From Chaenocephalus aceratus (taxonomy: Eukaryota > Chordata > Actinopteri > Perciformes > Channichthyidae): DNA of 64,000 nucleotides. The notes under the pieces are model-generated. The model searched no databases, was not told the origin of the DNA, and saw only the letters and a program-made list of their open reading frames with translations. The DNA is taken from assembly GCA_023974075.1 (NCBI GenBank), contig CM043790.1, positions 21,102,983-21,166,982 of the forward strand, written 5' to 3'. The position numbers and the translations under genes are program-made. Below are positions 1 to 12,559 of the stretch, one piece after another. Each line of letters opens with the position of its first letter. Positions within the stretch are counted from its first letter, which is position 1.

Positions 1-25
1 GGTTTTCTTTTTTTTCCTCCCTTCG

Positions 26-177
26 TTAAAAGCTCCTTAAAAGTGAACCTACTGTTGTTTATCTTAAAAGCTCCTTAAAAGTGAACCTACTGTTGTTTAT
101 CTTAAAAGCTCCTTAAAAGGGAACCTACTGTTCTTTATCTTAAAAGCTCCTTAAAAGGGAACCCACTGTTCTTTATC
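26..177. repeat. 38-bp tandem repeat, 4 copies
   Basis: Four head-to-tail units of 38 bp start at 26, 64, 102 and 140. Each begins TTAAAAGCTCC and ends TTTATC. Units 1-2 and units 3-4 form two slightly different pairs (AAAAGTG versus AAAAGGG), so the array probably grew by doubling. No gene is seen in it. Confidence 0.95.
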
Positions 178-839
178 ATCTTGTATCTGTTGTTCCAGTC
201 ACTCCTCTTTAACTTGTAATCAGCTTTTATTGACTTCCTGTAAATGAACTTGTTTAGGCGTTTTCCTGTCCGTCTCCGAGTCCAGTGGTCAATGGGGAAT
301 TGCAGGAAATAGCCACTTAATTAGCGGCCCTTGACCTTTTGCTTTGGCTCCTGACCTCAGCGCCTCTCCAGCCTGTTTAAAGCCCTCTGGGGGACTGTCC
401 AGATCGTGCCCCCTGACCCCCTGCTGACCTGTAGGGACTTCACCAACAGGTCCCTGACCAGCCGTCACGCCTCACAGGACACTCATCAAAAAGCAATATT
501 TAACCCAGGAAGCCCATTCAAGCAACTAATGCATGAAGGACGACAGGACAAACAAATGTATGATGAAAATCAAACCAGTGTAAACGTATTTAAAAAAATC
601 AATTGAAACCTTTGGGCCATGGTTCCATAACCCCTCTAAAGGATGATTTCACTAATTGGTTTGCAGTCATCGGGGGAACTAATCATCGAAATCAGCCGCT
701 GTAGCATTTGGATGGATTGAAAACGTGCTGACTTCCGCATGGCCTTCCCTATGAGTGTGATTTTGGATTTAAGCAGACATGGTTTTACACTTTGTTCACT
801 CTAACTTATTTGACTCAATTCTTTGTTCCCTTGTGTTTG

Positions 840-1053
840 CACTGAAAAAACTGAACCCTTGACTTTAATGAAATATATTATGTTAACAATTTCAAAATAA
901 CTGTATTAATTCAGTTGAAAGCATTTATATTAAGTTGAACTTAGTATTTTGTATTCAAATGAAATAAAGTTGCTTTTATCTAACCTAATACAGTTATGTG
1001 AAATCTGTTGACATAATACATTTGATGAAAGTCAATGTTTCAGTTTTTCAGTG
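840..1053. mobile_element. MITE with CACTGAAAAAACTGAA inverted ends
   Basis: The left end CACTGAAAAAACTGAA and the right end TTCAGTTTTTCAGTG are inverted repeats that continue inward for about 45 bp with mismatches. The interior is AT-rich and non-coding. A shorter relative with the same ends lies at 4389-4539. It is a small non-autonomous DNA transposon; the family is not certain. Confidence 0.75.
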
Positions 1054-2378
1054 TGGTGTATATAGTAATTAATAGTCTACCTTTATTTGTGAGCTGCTGC
1101 AATTACTTAAATGAGTAAAGTCCCTTTTATCTTAATCTCACTTAAAGAGATGTTTTTACCCTTTATTCATATCAAATGCAAAAGTGTTTGTTTTTTTCCC
1201 TGTGTAAAATGAATGTTGGCATATCTAGAGTGTGTAGCTGCGACTCATACATTCAGCATTTAATTTGATTATATAATGTAATGAAAGGTTTTAACTATAG
1301 ACCTGATACTAAACTGTTTCATTGTTTGAAAATAACCTTAATTATAATGTATAGAATATTTAATTGAAAACACAAAGCTGTCCCTTATACGTTTCGGTCT
1401 TCTCTGTTACTTATGCAAATTTAGTTAATTTTCAAAAAGAGGCTTAATCCCGCACTCAGCTGTAAATAATGTAGACTGGTTTGTTTTTAAAGCGGTTTTT
1501 CTTGTTTCCAGATAGACACAAATAATCCCTTGTTTACCCTGCGAGTGTCCATCTGTTGTTTGACTCCGGTCACAGATCAGTCGGACACTGATTGAGGTCC
1601 GACTGACACCAGGAAGGCCTGTAATCCTCAAACCTGATTAATCGTCCCATGGTGGGCAGTAGTAGATAAGAATTTACACTAAACAACACAGTGGTTTTAT
1701 CCAGATTATACAATTCTCCTTTCTTTTTTTAGACCTTCATTTTTTGCAGTGAAAATCTGCAAAATGTGATTGTATCATGCTTTAAAAATGTGTCTGTTGA
1801 AATGTTCATGGTGAATAAAATATGAGGGGAATAAACGAAATCTTATATCTTTTATTAGTGGGCAGGGTCATTTTGTCCACTGAGTTGTGTGGCTGATGAG
1901 CTTTTCTTTCCCACACTGATTCAGCACACGTCCCTCTGTCTGCTCCTCCTAATTAAAACTTAATGTGAGGTCACTCAAATACGATCTTCACACACATTAA
2001 AATGTGATTTAGAAAATGTCCTGCAAACATGACTCTTTAAAACATTGTCTATTTTATATCGATTGGAATATATTTTATTAAAGATTAAAGACTATAATGC
2101 TGTTGTAAAAATTATTTGTTAAAAACACATATATTTACAAACTCAGCAGTATAATATTTCATTGTAATAACTGATGTTTCCTATTTCGATTACTGAAATA
2201 AAACACCCTTTTGCCCAAAAACAAGACAATCAAATATATGTTCATTATTTGTATTCAAAATCATACAAACAATAAACCATTTAAAATAACAAGAATGTGT
2301 TAATATCATTTCATTAGAACAATTAATTCATATGATTAATTAAAACATTAACATGCCCATAATGATAGTGAGAAGCAA
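1054..2378. other. AT-rich intergenic stretch
   Basis: No credible exon, RNA gene or long repeat is seen. The open frames here are short and lack splice or composition support. The stretch lies beyond the candidate 3' end of the mir-9 host transcript. Confidence 0.5.
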
Positions 2379-2397
2379 GTAGAACATTTAAAGTTTT

Positions 2398-2649
2398 TTT
2401 TATTTGCAACTTTGAAAATAATAGGTAATCATGATGAGTTGATAGACATGAAATCATGGTATTTATATGCACAGCAAGCATTAGTTGTGCATTTTAGGCA
2501 TACGGTTCTTTAACATCTCGTAAGACTCTCCTCTTTGGGCGGCTGAATATCTGACATCATATTGTGTCTCTGCTGACGTCATCTTTGCATTTGGTCCACA
2601 ATGTCCAACAGCAGGTTCATAAAGAAAGGCGTGCAGGTCCTGTCCCATC
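2398..2649 (-). ncRNA. Candidate terminal exon of the mir-9-3 host transcript
   Basis: On the minus strand a splice acceptor (TTTTTCCGCAG) precedes 2649. With the one-base carry left by the host exon at 12106-12238, it opens a frame reading G-W-D-R-T-C-T-P-F-F and ending at a TGA at 2579-2581. An AATAAA signal follows about 175 nt downstream (2398-2403, complement). Acceptor, stop and poly(A) signal in the right order suggest a real 3' exon. The protein end contains a hydrophobic stretch FFMNLLLDIV and matches nothing I recognise. Whether this exon joins the one at 12 kb directly, through others, or belongs to another transcript is inference. Confidence 0.4.
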
Positions 2650-4001
2650 CTGCGGAAAAATATAAAAGGGAATTATTAGCAAGAGGACAAAGATTTGTTT
2701 TCCACAACAATAATACATGTTTCTAGGAGCAGACAGTATTGACAATGTAACTTCATTAACAACGAGAACAAAAAACATTCACAATAAAATCTAAATATTA
2801 ATCCGTAAAGCATTTCAGAGATTATAAAGTACTTGCAAAAAAAAAAGCTTTCTAAAGTACTGCATAAACACTGAATATATTGAGATGTGTCTATCACCCA
2901 GTATGAAAACGGTAATAATGATTCTGAAATCTTTAGTTTGACTATTTGAAAATGCTGATGTGTATTTTTTGACAACACAGAATGTGTTGTTGTGCATTTG
3001 TTTTTAGTTCTGTACATCAGAAATTGTACACAGTGTTTCAGAAAAACAAACTTCCTTTTCATGCCCTGTAGAAACAGGCCCCTACTCTCTGCGTGTTGTT
3101 CTTCTCTCCCATTTTCAGGCTGTGTGCATGGGGGGATCTTAAGGCTTTTATCCCCACAGGGAACCAGCCCCAACTCTTTCTCTGTCAATTTTCACCCACT
3201 CCCCAATTCAGACGAGCCTTTACTCCCACCAACCCCACAATGAAGGATTTGTCCTCGTTCTCTTTGTCCACCTCTGATATCTTTTTTTGACTGCTCCCTC
3301 TCTGCAGACAGCATGCAGCGTATGCAAATACACACTCTTTTATTCCCGAGACCCCTCCCCTTAATGAATGCAACCTTAAATGAGGACACACTTGCACACA
3401 TTTACAGACAGGGCATGGAAACATGCACATGTTACAATCACTGGATTTGCATGCCCTCTCCGACATGCAGTCACTAAAGCATCAAATACTGGCAATTTGG
3501 AAATAAGCAGACAGAAATATATTCTGTAACTTACGGATAAAACTGATTATTCATATATATGTCTATACATGCAGTTTATCCAGACAGATGGATAACAGAA
3601 AATAAGACACGAAAGTGTAGGTGTGGGACACAGAACAATCTAGTCTAGTTTAAGACTAGAGTTATAATTTATTTGGGAATCTTTTTTGTGGTAAAGGGTT
3701 TTTTCTGACAAGAGTTGTTTAACCATACTATTTGTCAATAGTGTTTTCTAAGCCCACAAGTCAAGAGCGCCAACACACACACAATGGGTGTTGAGATGTG
3801 TTGGATGAGGTTGAAAAATGAGACACAAATGGTTTAACACAATAGTGGGTCTGAACTGAGGAAGAGGTGCAGACTGGTAATGTGTCACTTTAACGGCTGG
3901 ATGAATTATAATGGTGTCTGATGAACATAAAGCGTTCTCTCGCAGCTAACATTCCCAAGCTGGCCCGTGCCATCTGTGAGCATGTGTGAAAGGGTTTGAG
4001 T

Positions 4002-4123
<122 letters not shown>

Positions 4124-4245
4124 TGGGGGGTTGACGTCTGCTGGACGGCTCTGACAGTTCGGCCTTTTCAGTCGAACATTACTGAGCCGGCCGGCCTCTT
4201 TCCCATAGCAACCCTAACAGAGGTCAAAGGCTATGTACCTCCATC

Positions 4246-4314
4246 CTCCTCCTCCTCCTCCTCCTCCTCCTCCTCCTCCTCCTCCTCCTCCTCCTCCTCC
4301 TCCTCCTCCTCCTC
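4246..4314. repeat. (CTC)n trinucleotide tract
   Basis: About 23 CTC units. Poly-Ser, poly-Glu and poly-Arg frames over it are artefacts of the repeat. The purine strand (GAG)n could form triplex DNA. Confidence 0.97.
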
Positions 4315-4388
4315 CAGGGTGGCCACAGACAGAGCTGCTGCACCCATGAACTTGAACTTGATTTCTGACTGCGTGATGGAGTCGTATA

Positions 4389-4539
4389 CACTGAAAAAAC
4401 CTGAAGCATTGACTTTAATTAAATGTATTATGTCAACTATTTCACTTAACTGTATTAAGTTAGTTGAAGCCATAATATTAAGTTGAACCTAATATACATA
4501 ATACATTTGATTTAAGTCAACGTTTCAGTTTTTTCAGTG
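4389..4539. mobile_element. 151-bp MITE with TA target duplication
   Basis: It begins CACTGAAAAAACCTGAA and ends TTCAGTTTTTTCAGTG and is flanked on both sides by TA. It shares its ends with the element at 840-1053. A TA duplication is typical of Tc1/mariner-type transposition. No coding capacity. Confidence 0.82.
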
Positions 4540-5737
4540 TATCATCGACTTTATTCCAACTTTTCTCCTCTTTCCACCCTCGTACCCAATGCATGTACTG
4601 TACCAGTAGAATAAGGAAAGGAGTAAAAATGAGGTCACACCAAGGATTCCCCTTAATACTCCTCATTCTCATCTTCTCCTGATGTGATTACAAAGGCTTC
4701 TGTATTAAAGGCTAAGTCACCTAATTCTCCTCTACTTTCATTGGAGCATACAGGACCCCTACTCAGGGACACCACAGCCAACAGACGTAATCTGAAAAGC
4801 CTGGGATGTCGAAACTTCTCTCCATCTTCCTCTAAGATACTTAATGTCAGGCTTTGTGCTAGATTAGTCTCGGACAAAGTTGCATTAAAACACACCAGAT
4901 GAGCCTCGCTTGACCCACATTGGACTCCAGCCAACACTATGGGCGGCGGGTGAGCCGGGCTTTATACATCACAGCAGAGCCGTTAAAACATTAATAGAGT
5001 CTACACATAGTGAGGAGGGTCCTAAGAGGTAACCCAGGAGCTATATAGTATTAACATTTGTATCTACTATGGCTACGCTGCTTCACCAGCACAGAATTTA
5101 AACTGGGTGGCGGCGACTGTCACTTTATCATGTCACACATAATAATTACCTTGTGCTGAAAATCTCACATGGTAAAAAGGAATGCATAGCTCATAATGAA
5201 TAACAGAGGAGAAAGGGAAGAAGCAAAGGAAAGTAATCATCTATTTTCTGGAGTGGAAAAACATTTCTCTGTCAGTTTTCAAGGTATAAGAAGATATTGA
5301 AGAATGTATCACTAAGTCACTGTGTCTATAGCGTGCAGAGGGAAACTCAGGGACGTCTACATCCTAAATCCTCCTGACAGGGAGTCAAAGCTGCTGACCT
5401 CACTGTCCAGACAATCTTGATGGAAAACTATTGTCTGTTTCAGAGCAGATTAAAACCAGACTCTTAATCAGTTTCAGCAAAGTGTTTATGAAGAACACAA
5501 AATCACATTAAGCTCATCTTGATATTTTAATTGATTTAATGTGATGTCAACCTTCGTATTGCATCAGAATTAAAGATCCGGGAAAGTCTGTGTGCATGTG
5601 TCTCATTGTACATCCTCCAAATACTATAAATAGTAATTTAGTAATTTAGTAACGGATTTCCTTAAGTCACCGCCTCTCTTTGACCACGCTGTCTCTGTCG
5701 ACTGCCGCAGCTATCACATACAGTCGCAGACCGACCT

Positions 5738-5839
<102 letters not shown>

Positions 5840-7287
5840 TTCAGGCTGTATATTTAGCATGGCAATGCACAAGCTGACAGATGCTCAGCAAACGCAGAGG
5901 TAACACTGGTGACTCAAACATGGCTGCCCGTGTGCTACACCTGCCTCTCGTGCCTCCTTTACATACACGTATAGTATTTGTCTCCACCGTCTTTAACCCT
6001 TTCTTGACAAGCCAATCTGTAGTTTGACTTCATTTTCACCCCCTTGCCCCTTTGTTTTCTTTAACGTTCTATGCAGATCTTCAACAGAAACGTAGCATAG
6101 CAAGCTACAGTACCTCCAAGATTAATTTCTCTGCTTCGCCTTGCTTTCTCCCTTCTGACAAATCTGCCTGAAGCTGTGCGCTGTACAGTATATCACAGAG
6201 GAGCAGCGCAAATGCAATTATAAAGACAGTTCTGAGTCTTTTATATGAATAAAAAGAGGGAATAATCTTCTGACATGTGGGCTGAGCATGCCTTACATAT
6301 TGTGTGGAGGCACATGTACAGTATGAGGATCATTAATAATCATTATCCACGGGGTTACATCATTCAGCTTGTTAGGCACACCCATCGCCTCAGCTGAGTC
6401 ATTCTCGGTGATACACAACTGTCGTGGGAGATTTTCACGATGGCTGTCTTTTCTTACCACGTGACAGAGATACAAATATGTAGATTGTGTTTGCAGGAAG
6501 GACAAATCATATCCAGCTGCTAAATTGAGCATAGATAAGAAGTACCTGGTGGATGATGGGCCCACTGGGTAAAATAAAATCAGGTTTTCCCTGTGTCAAA
6601 TGTGAAGAAATTACACCTTTGTGGTGCTGATAAGTCTTTGCCTTACGTGTTTGATAGAATCTAATATTAAGGCGTGATCCGCTGTGTGACAGGCCTGAGC
6701 ATCTATATGCATATCATGTATGAATGCATCTCTAATGCCAGTGAATGCTTCTCAAAACAGCATCTACATGCCTTTCAGACATGCAGAGGAGGCTGAATAG
6801 ACTAATGAACAGTCAGGTGGCACTCCAGGGCCTGGACTACCACCCCCCCATCACACACATATCAAACACACATACACTTGCTCACACATTAAAACTCAGC
6901 GGCTCGCCCGACCCCGGTGATCCGCACGACAGTCTAATGTCTCAGGCATCTGCTCATGTCTAGTCTGGAGGGCCGTTCCCACCCTGCCCCCCAGCACAGG
7001 CCTGCCGCAGCACCAGCTCCCACAATGGTGGGAACGCAGGCCCTTACGGAGGGCGGAGGTGGGGGTGGGGATGGGGGACTAAACAGCTATTGAGAGGGGA
7101 AAGAGCGAGAGAGCGGGGCTGAATGATAATGTGAAAACGCACGGCACTGTTCATTAACACACAGGCACTGCAGCTGCACATGTTGGCCCTGGACACACAC
7201 GCTCACGTGTCTCTTTTTTCTGCTTCAGGTTGCAGACAGAGCCACCAGGGTTACAGAGCAGCTCCAGATTAACAGCGGTCCCAGGTT

Positions 7288-7431
<144 letters not shown>

Positions 7432-8394
7432 GCGGTTACAGGGATAGTAGTGGTGTAGAATTGGAGCTTTGATATTTGGCAGTTGCTGGCAGATTTTGGA
7501 AGAATGGGAAATGTTTACATCCGTGATGTTTGACATTTTTAGTCTGTGTGTAAAAGTTCACGTGTGCAGCATTGGAATGTATTGCTTTTAAACTGAGAGT
7601 TATAATGAATATAAAATGTTAAGGACTGAATGCATAAGAAAACACAAGCCCAAGCATATAACCAGTATTTAAAGTGTTTTTAAAAAAGCCATTTAGATGG
7701 CTCTGATGAACACCATTATATAAATATAGTAAACTGCTGATTTTCAGTGCGGAAATTAGCACACGAGGAACTGCTTTGTGAGCAAATATCTTAGTCATAA
7801 ACATAATCAGAGATTGCAATGATTCTTCTTTCAAAAACAATAATGCTTTTCCATGAATAGGAATCCTCCGGGTATCCTCTCCTCGACAGAATTAACCCAA
7901 AGGGGTTCTTCAAACTTAGATAGTTAAGATGCTGTACTAAATATCCTAATGTGAATCTAATAATAAAAGCATTTTTTTTGGATGAATCTCCACGGTTTGC
8001 CACGTGGAAACACGACATACAGCGCTGCTTGGTGTGCATTGGGGAGTAAAGAAGCACCATGACGAGAGAGGATGGCAGCTTTCCTTCAACCAGTGCCAGC
8101 TCATTAATTTTGTTTGCTACCTAGCCCCCCCTCCCCCTTTCCCACCACAAACTACCACCCTTCCTCACCCACCTCCCCCTTCACATCACCCCTTAACTGC
8201 TAATTAGCAGGAGCAGAAGATAGAAGAGAGAAGGGAGAGGCCATGTGTGACTGGGGAGGAAATGGGAAACTCTTCTTCTTTCCCTCGTCCTTCCTCCTGC
8301 CCCCTTCCCCCATCACACAATCACACCCCCACCTCCTGCCCACCACCATCATCACCACTGGTACCCAACAGAAAACCATAATGCAGCTCACCTC

Positions 8395-8555
8395 GTATGC
8401 CAGCCCAGCCATTTTAGGTTTCGCGGCAACGTTTCTTAAGATGGCTCCTCTGAGCACGCCCATACTCCAGGGATCCGGCAGGCTCTTTGTCCGCCTCCTG
8501 GCACGGGCAAAGTGTCCCCCGTTGGCAGTGCAGATGGCATTAGAGGCTCTTGGGC
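8395..8555 (-). other. Exon-like, GC-richer block in the host intron
   Basis: Read on the minus strand, this block stays open (AICTANGGHFARARRR ... MAGLAYE) and ends at a good donor (CATACGAG|GTGAGC) near 8396. A weak acceptor (TGCCCAAG) lies upstream. Base composition differs from the AT-rich surroundings. It could be an alternative exon of the mir-9 host transcript or a conserved non-coding element. I recognise no protein. Confidence 0.25.
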
Positions 8556-10522
8556 AAAAAGGGTGAGAGTGGGGGAGGGGAGAGGAGGAGGTGGCAATTC
8601 CGGCCCAACCGTTTTTTCTCTCTCCTCGTTTTCTTTTAACGATGGTTTGCCCTCTTTTCAGGAAACAGCGTTCATTCAATGATTTTAATCGGAAGTCTGT
8701 AGCAAGAGCAGATGGAGGAGAGAAAACAGAGGAATAAAACATGAAAAGAACAGTCAGCACTTTGACTTTTCAGTATAGCTAAACACAGCTTTCTTTCTTC
8801 ATTTACACCAGCAGTACTTTATTTGAGTACCGAGTAGTAGTAAGAAGTTAATACAACTTTTACATCTCTAACTAGCTCTTCAATTCACAGGGCAGCACCC
8901 TTGTTTTTGTGTGAGCGTAAGTGTTTTTACAATAACAGCACAAAAAGAAACATTTGCATTATACATGTACACAGGGTGGAACAAGAATGGCTTTGGACCA
9001 TCCCATAAATAAAGCTTCAAGTGTTTCTACTCCCATTCATTAAGGAGGCGCACCATGCTGACACACTACCTATAACAGGCAAAGACTCGGACCACGGCCT
9101 TTTCACATATCCAATATCTCGCTGTGAAACGAAGCAATTAGCCCGGTTTGACAGTGAGCTGGACTGCAATAGGTAGTTAAGAGAGTGAATGAAAACTCAT
9201 CTTACTTTCGTGCTCTTTAGGCTTTAGTGGCATTCTCCGGGCTGAGCGTATGCACTGCTCAGTGCTCAAGTACCAAGTTAAAAAGTTCATCTCCTGTCTA
9301 CAGCATGGCCTTGGCCTTCCCATTGAGGCAAAACACAATGTATCCCAAAGGCTCCAAGATTAGCTACAGCTTTAAATACAGACGCCAAGTGTTTTTCTTA
9401 ACCCTGTGTGTGTAGGTAGCTACACCACTCAACTGCATCATTAGCAGTCTTAGAGCCATTAGTACCTGGACAAAGCAGTAGCCTTCCCTTTCTTTTTAAC
9501 AAAAAGGTGACATTTATATGCATCATAAATTGAAAAATCTCCTTATAAATAAAGCAGTATGCTTTACAATGATGAATATAGGAGGATCTGCTTTCTAAAC
9601 ATATAAATATTGTCTTTGCAGCACTGTGTGAGTCCCTAAGCAGGAACCTCGAGAGATGAGAGAACTCCTGGAGGACTGTAGCTTTACTGTTTTTCACTTA
9701 CTGCAGGTGAGCAGGAGGGTGAGAATAAACACTCTGAGATGTGGTCGGCCTTTTTCAGAAGACACTTGTCAAGTGTCACAATGGGAAAAGCCCAGGTGTA
9801 AATAATAGAATTAATGATGGCTCAATCCCATTTCTCTGCTTCAGTTTCAGGGTTCTGTTGTAACCATCATGATTTACTGGGGCATTTAAATAGAACAGAG
9901 CCACCGTTAATCTTATGAATTAAACCCGTGCTTTTTGTAATATGACAAGTCAAATTGTCTGATGTGAAAGAAAGCCTATTGAGACCCAACATTGACCTTG
10001 TGCATTTAAAATAAATGTTATTCACTCTTTTCCTAAAAATCTTTTTTTTTTTAAATGAAGTAGGTTTTGGAGTTACATTCGAAGTTATTCCCCTTCACCC
10101 ATCGAGCGCCCTGTTTAACATTCAGCACCATGCTGCAGGGGTCTGAATGGAGAGCCCCCCCAACAGGGCCAGTTATTGACTGTAACAAAAAAAAGTAAAA
10201 AATTTGAATCTGCGTTTTTTTTGGGGCATATTTTCTCTACATATATTAGATTTTTGTTTTACTTAAAAAGAACCCTTACTCATGTAAGAGGTGACTTATA
10301 CAATAAACAGATTATTTTTTTTTTAAAGTACTGCAAGGATATGGCTTTGCAAACCATTAATCTGCCATCAAAGTTTATTATAAAACGTTTAAAGACAGTA
10401 TTATGCTATTTATATAGGCTATTGACGTTTTTATCAAAAACCTCAAAGCAAAACTATTTCCTTACCTTCATGAGTTGAAAGCCTGAGGAGTCCTCTTTTT
10501 TTCGGGAATAAACTCAACGTTA

Positions 10523-10608
10523 TGGAAGTCGTTTCTACTTTCGGTTATCTAGCTTTATGCTGTATTTAAAACTCATACAGCTAGATAACCAAAGACAGAA
10601 ACAGAGCC
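10523..10608 (-). ncRNA. mir9-3: microRNA precursor mir-9 (mir-9-3 type)
   Basis: The minus strand contains the complete 23-nt miR-9-5p (complement 10573-10595, beginning TCTTTGGTTATC) and the 22-nt miR-9-3p (complement 10537-10558, beginning ATAAAGCTAGAT), separated by a 14-nt loop. The two arms pair as a hairpin. The flanks (GTTTCTGTC before the 5p arm, AGTAGAAACGA after the 3p arm) resemble vertebrate mir-9-3 rather than mir-9-1 or mir-9-2. miR-9 is a neural microRNA acting in progenitor proliferation and neuronal differentiation. In human, MIR9-3 lies upstream of POLG in divergent orientation, the same arrangement as here. Mature identity is certain; the paralogue number rests on flanks and synteny. 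Confidence 0.97.
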
Positions 10609-10619
10609 CCTCACAATCT

Positions 10620-12100
10620 CGTTCTGTAGTCCGACGTCATGCTGATTTGATCTGGAAGGAGGATGGAAATGGATTAGAAGGCCTTAAATATTTGAAAACA
10701 CACGTAAGCAGTTTTTTAAATTACGCACGGAGAATAGCAGAATTGAACAAAACGAGGAAAATAGTTGGATCACATTTGTTAAAATGTAGGCTAACACATA
10801 TTGTGTTGGTTAAAGAAGACAAACTAAATCAACCTGCCGTCAAATATTCCTGTGATGAATAACGTGTCTCGTAGAAGGCCTGTTTAATGTCTTAGTGAGG
10901 TAATTCTTAATAGTTTCAATTGTTGGTTGAATTGTAGCTTTGAACAGCCTCCTTCAAAAATATAAAATGATTACTTTAGGCTTTGGTATGAAAATAAAAA
11001 CAAGAATGTGTATAGGCCGAAGTCAATGTGTGTGAGGCCCCTGCATTAGCATTTCTTGCAATTAACATCCCATTTATTTCCATAAGAAATCGGATATTGT
11101 AGCCTTTTCATCATTTACAAAGAGTCATATGTGAAACTTATTATTTATATTCATATAAACCCCGGAGAGACTTTAATAATCTAGTTAAAACTGGCAAAGG
11201 ACCAAATTGAAATACAACCAGGTCACATTTCACGTGCTCAGATGCATTCAAAAATATTACCTTCAGGTAAACTCATAGCCTACATACAATTCGTAGGCTG
11301 TATTCTGCAGATCTGTTATCTAACAATGTTTACTTTTACACGAGGTGTTTTTAATGTAAAGCCACATTAAGATTATCTGGAAAGAATGAATGATTTGTGC
11401 TATTTTACACCCTGACTAATTGTTATAAAATCATAAATATAGCCTTTAAAACTTAAAACCTGTAGCTATACATGTAAACAGGTATAATAGAAGATAAAAC
11501 GGCAGAATATGTTGCCTGAAAAGTCTGTACGATCGCATGACCATGAACCCGAGACAGCGTTATAAAGAAGCGTTTCTTTGATGCAGCAGATTGACTGATG
11601 CCGAGATTCACAGCTGAGTCTTTAAAACAATCTACTTGAATGGAGCTGGGTTAAAAGAAGCTTAATTAATTGGGTGTTCCCGGGGGCAAAGAATCCCCTA
11701 CTTTTAATGAGAGTTGCAATTGGCCTACTTCTGCTAAAACTAGACTATTTCACACCACTAGGATTATCCCCAAAAGCTATTACAGAAACCAATTTGTTAC
11801 TGGTCATTATAATGAACGAGGAGCGTGGTGTAATATTCTAGCACTTTGAAGAACAAGGGGTTTTGTCTGTTTGGGGACCAAAAACGTACCCTCATTTTAA
11901 ATGAAAATCAAGGGCGTTTGTGGTGGTGGTTGAATATTATGCCATCACGTTAAAACACAAACAAAAGGTAAACTAAACATGCATGTCATGTGTCCCTAAA
12001 TGTTCCGCATAAATGACACATGGACACGGCAAGACAGCAGGTTGAAAGCACCTTAAAATGTACGTTAAAAATAGCCTAATGTGTATTTCAATGCGCGTGT
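10620..12100. other. AT-rich sequence between mir-9 and its putative first exon
   Basis: No ORF with gene-like character and no transposon ends recognised. It probably lies in the host primary transcript. Enhancers are plausible around a neural microRNA, but none can be named from sequence alone. Confidence 0.4.
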
Positions 12101-12105
12101 CTTAC

Positions 12106-12238
12106 CTGTTTGAGACGCAAAGCAGACTCTGGAGAGAAATGTCCTAAACTTTAGGTCGTTATGAATTTTCCTGATGGTTTTCTCTGCGTTTACATCGGGC
12201 CCTTGTGGAGAGCTGCTCTCAGGTGAGTCCGGTTTCAT
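12106..12238 (-). CDS. Putative first coding exon of the mir-9-3 host transcript
   Basis: An ATG at 12236-12238 (complement) opens 44 codons beginning MKPDSPESSSPQGPD and ending RVCFASQT, then one base, then a consensus donor (AAACAG|GTAAGAC). The exon lies immediately downstream of CRE and CCAAT elements and upstream of mir-9 on the same strand, as expected for the first exon of its host transcript. The N-terminal part is rich in Pro/Ser/Glu and the rest is basic. The phase agrees with the candidate terminal exon at 2649, giving a possible 67-residue protein of unknown function. The host is usually treated as a long non-coding RNA, so this may equally be untranslated. The splice donor is clear; the coding call is tentative. 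Confidence 0.35.
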
Positions 12239-12289
12239 CCTCAATCCTCCAGCTTCTGCCTCTCATCAGGGCTGCGCGCTCCCTCTACT

Positions 12290-12345
12290 CGCTCCGCACT
12301 GACGTCATGCCAGGGCGGCGTATTGACCAATCACAGAGCACCAAA
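12290..12345 (-). promoter_or_regulatory. Putative promoter of the mir-9-3 host (CRE, CCAAT)
   Basis: A full palindromic CRE, TGACGTCA, lies at 12300-12307 and a CCAAT box at 12327-12331, in a GC-richer patch just upstream of the putative first exon. These motifs are common in CREB- and NF-Y-driven promoters. The start site is not determined. Confidence 0.45.
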
Positions 12346-12413
12346 GAATGCGTCAACAAGACGTCTCACTCCTCACAGTTTTCTAAATATTTTTGCAATT
12401 TCTTCAACACCAA

Positions 12414-12422
12414 TACTACTAC

Positions 12423-12494
<72 letters not shown>
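12414..12494. repeat. (CTA)n trinucleotide microsatellite
   Basis: About 25 CTA units. It sits within 100 bp upstream of the CRE/CCAAT cluster of the mir-9 host. Poly-Tyr, poly-Thr and poly-Leu frames are artefacts. Confidence 0.97.
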
Positions 12495-12559
12495 AATACT
12501 GCTAATAATTGCATTGATTGTGTGACCATCTATGTTTCTATGTTTCATGTTTTCTGTAG

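Noticed and set aside
26..177. CRISPR-like array
   Set aside because: The units are contiguous without spacers and the genome is eukaryotic.
406..606. 66-codon plus-strand frame
   Set aside because: Short, no homology recognised, no promoter or splice context.
8200..8760. 186-codon minus-strand frame
   Set aside because: It runs through low-complexity pyrimidine-rich DNA on both sides. Only the 8395-8555 part looks exon-like and is reported separately with low confidence.
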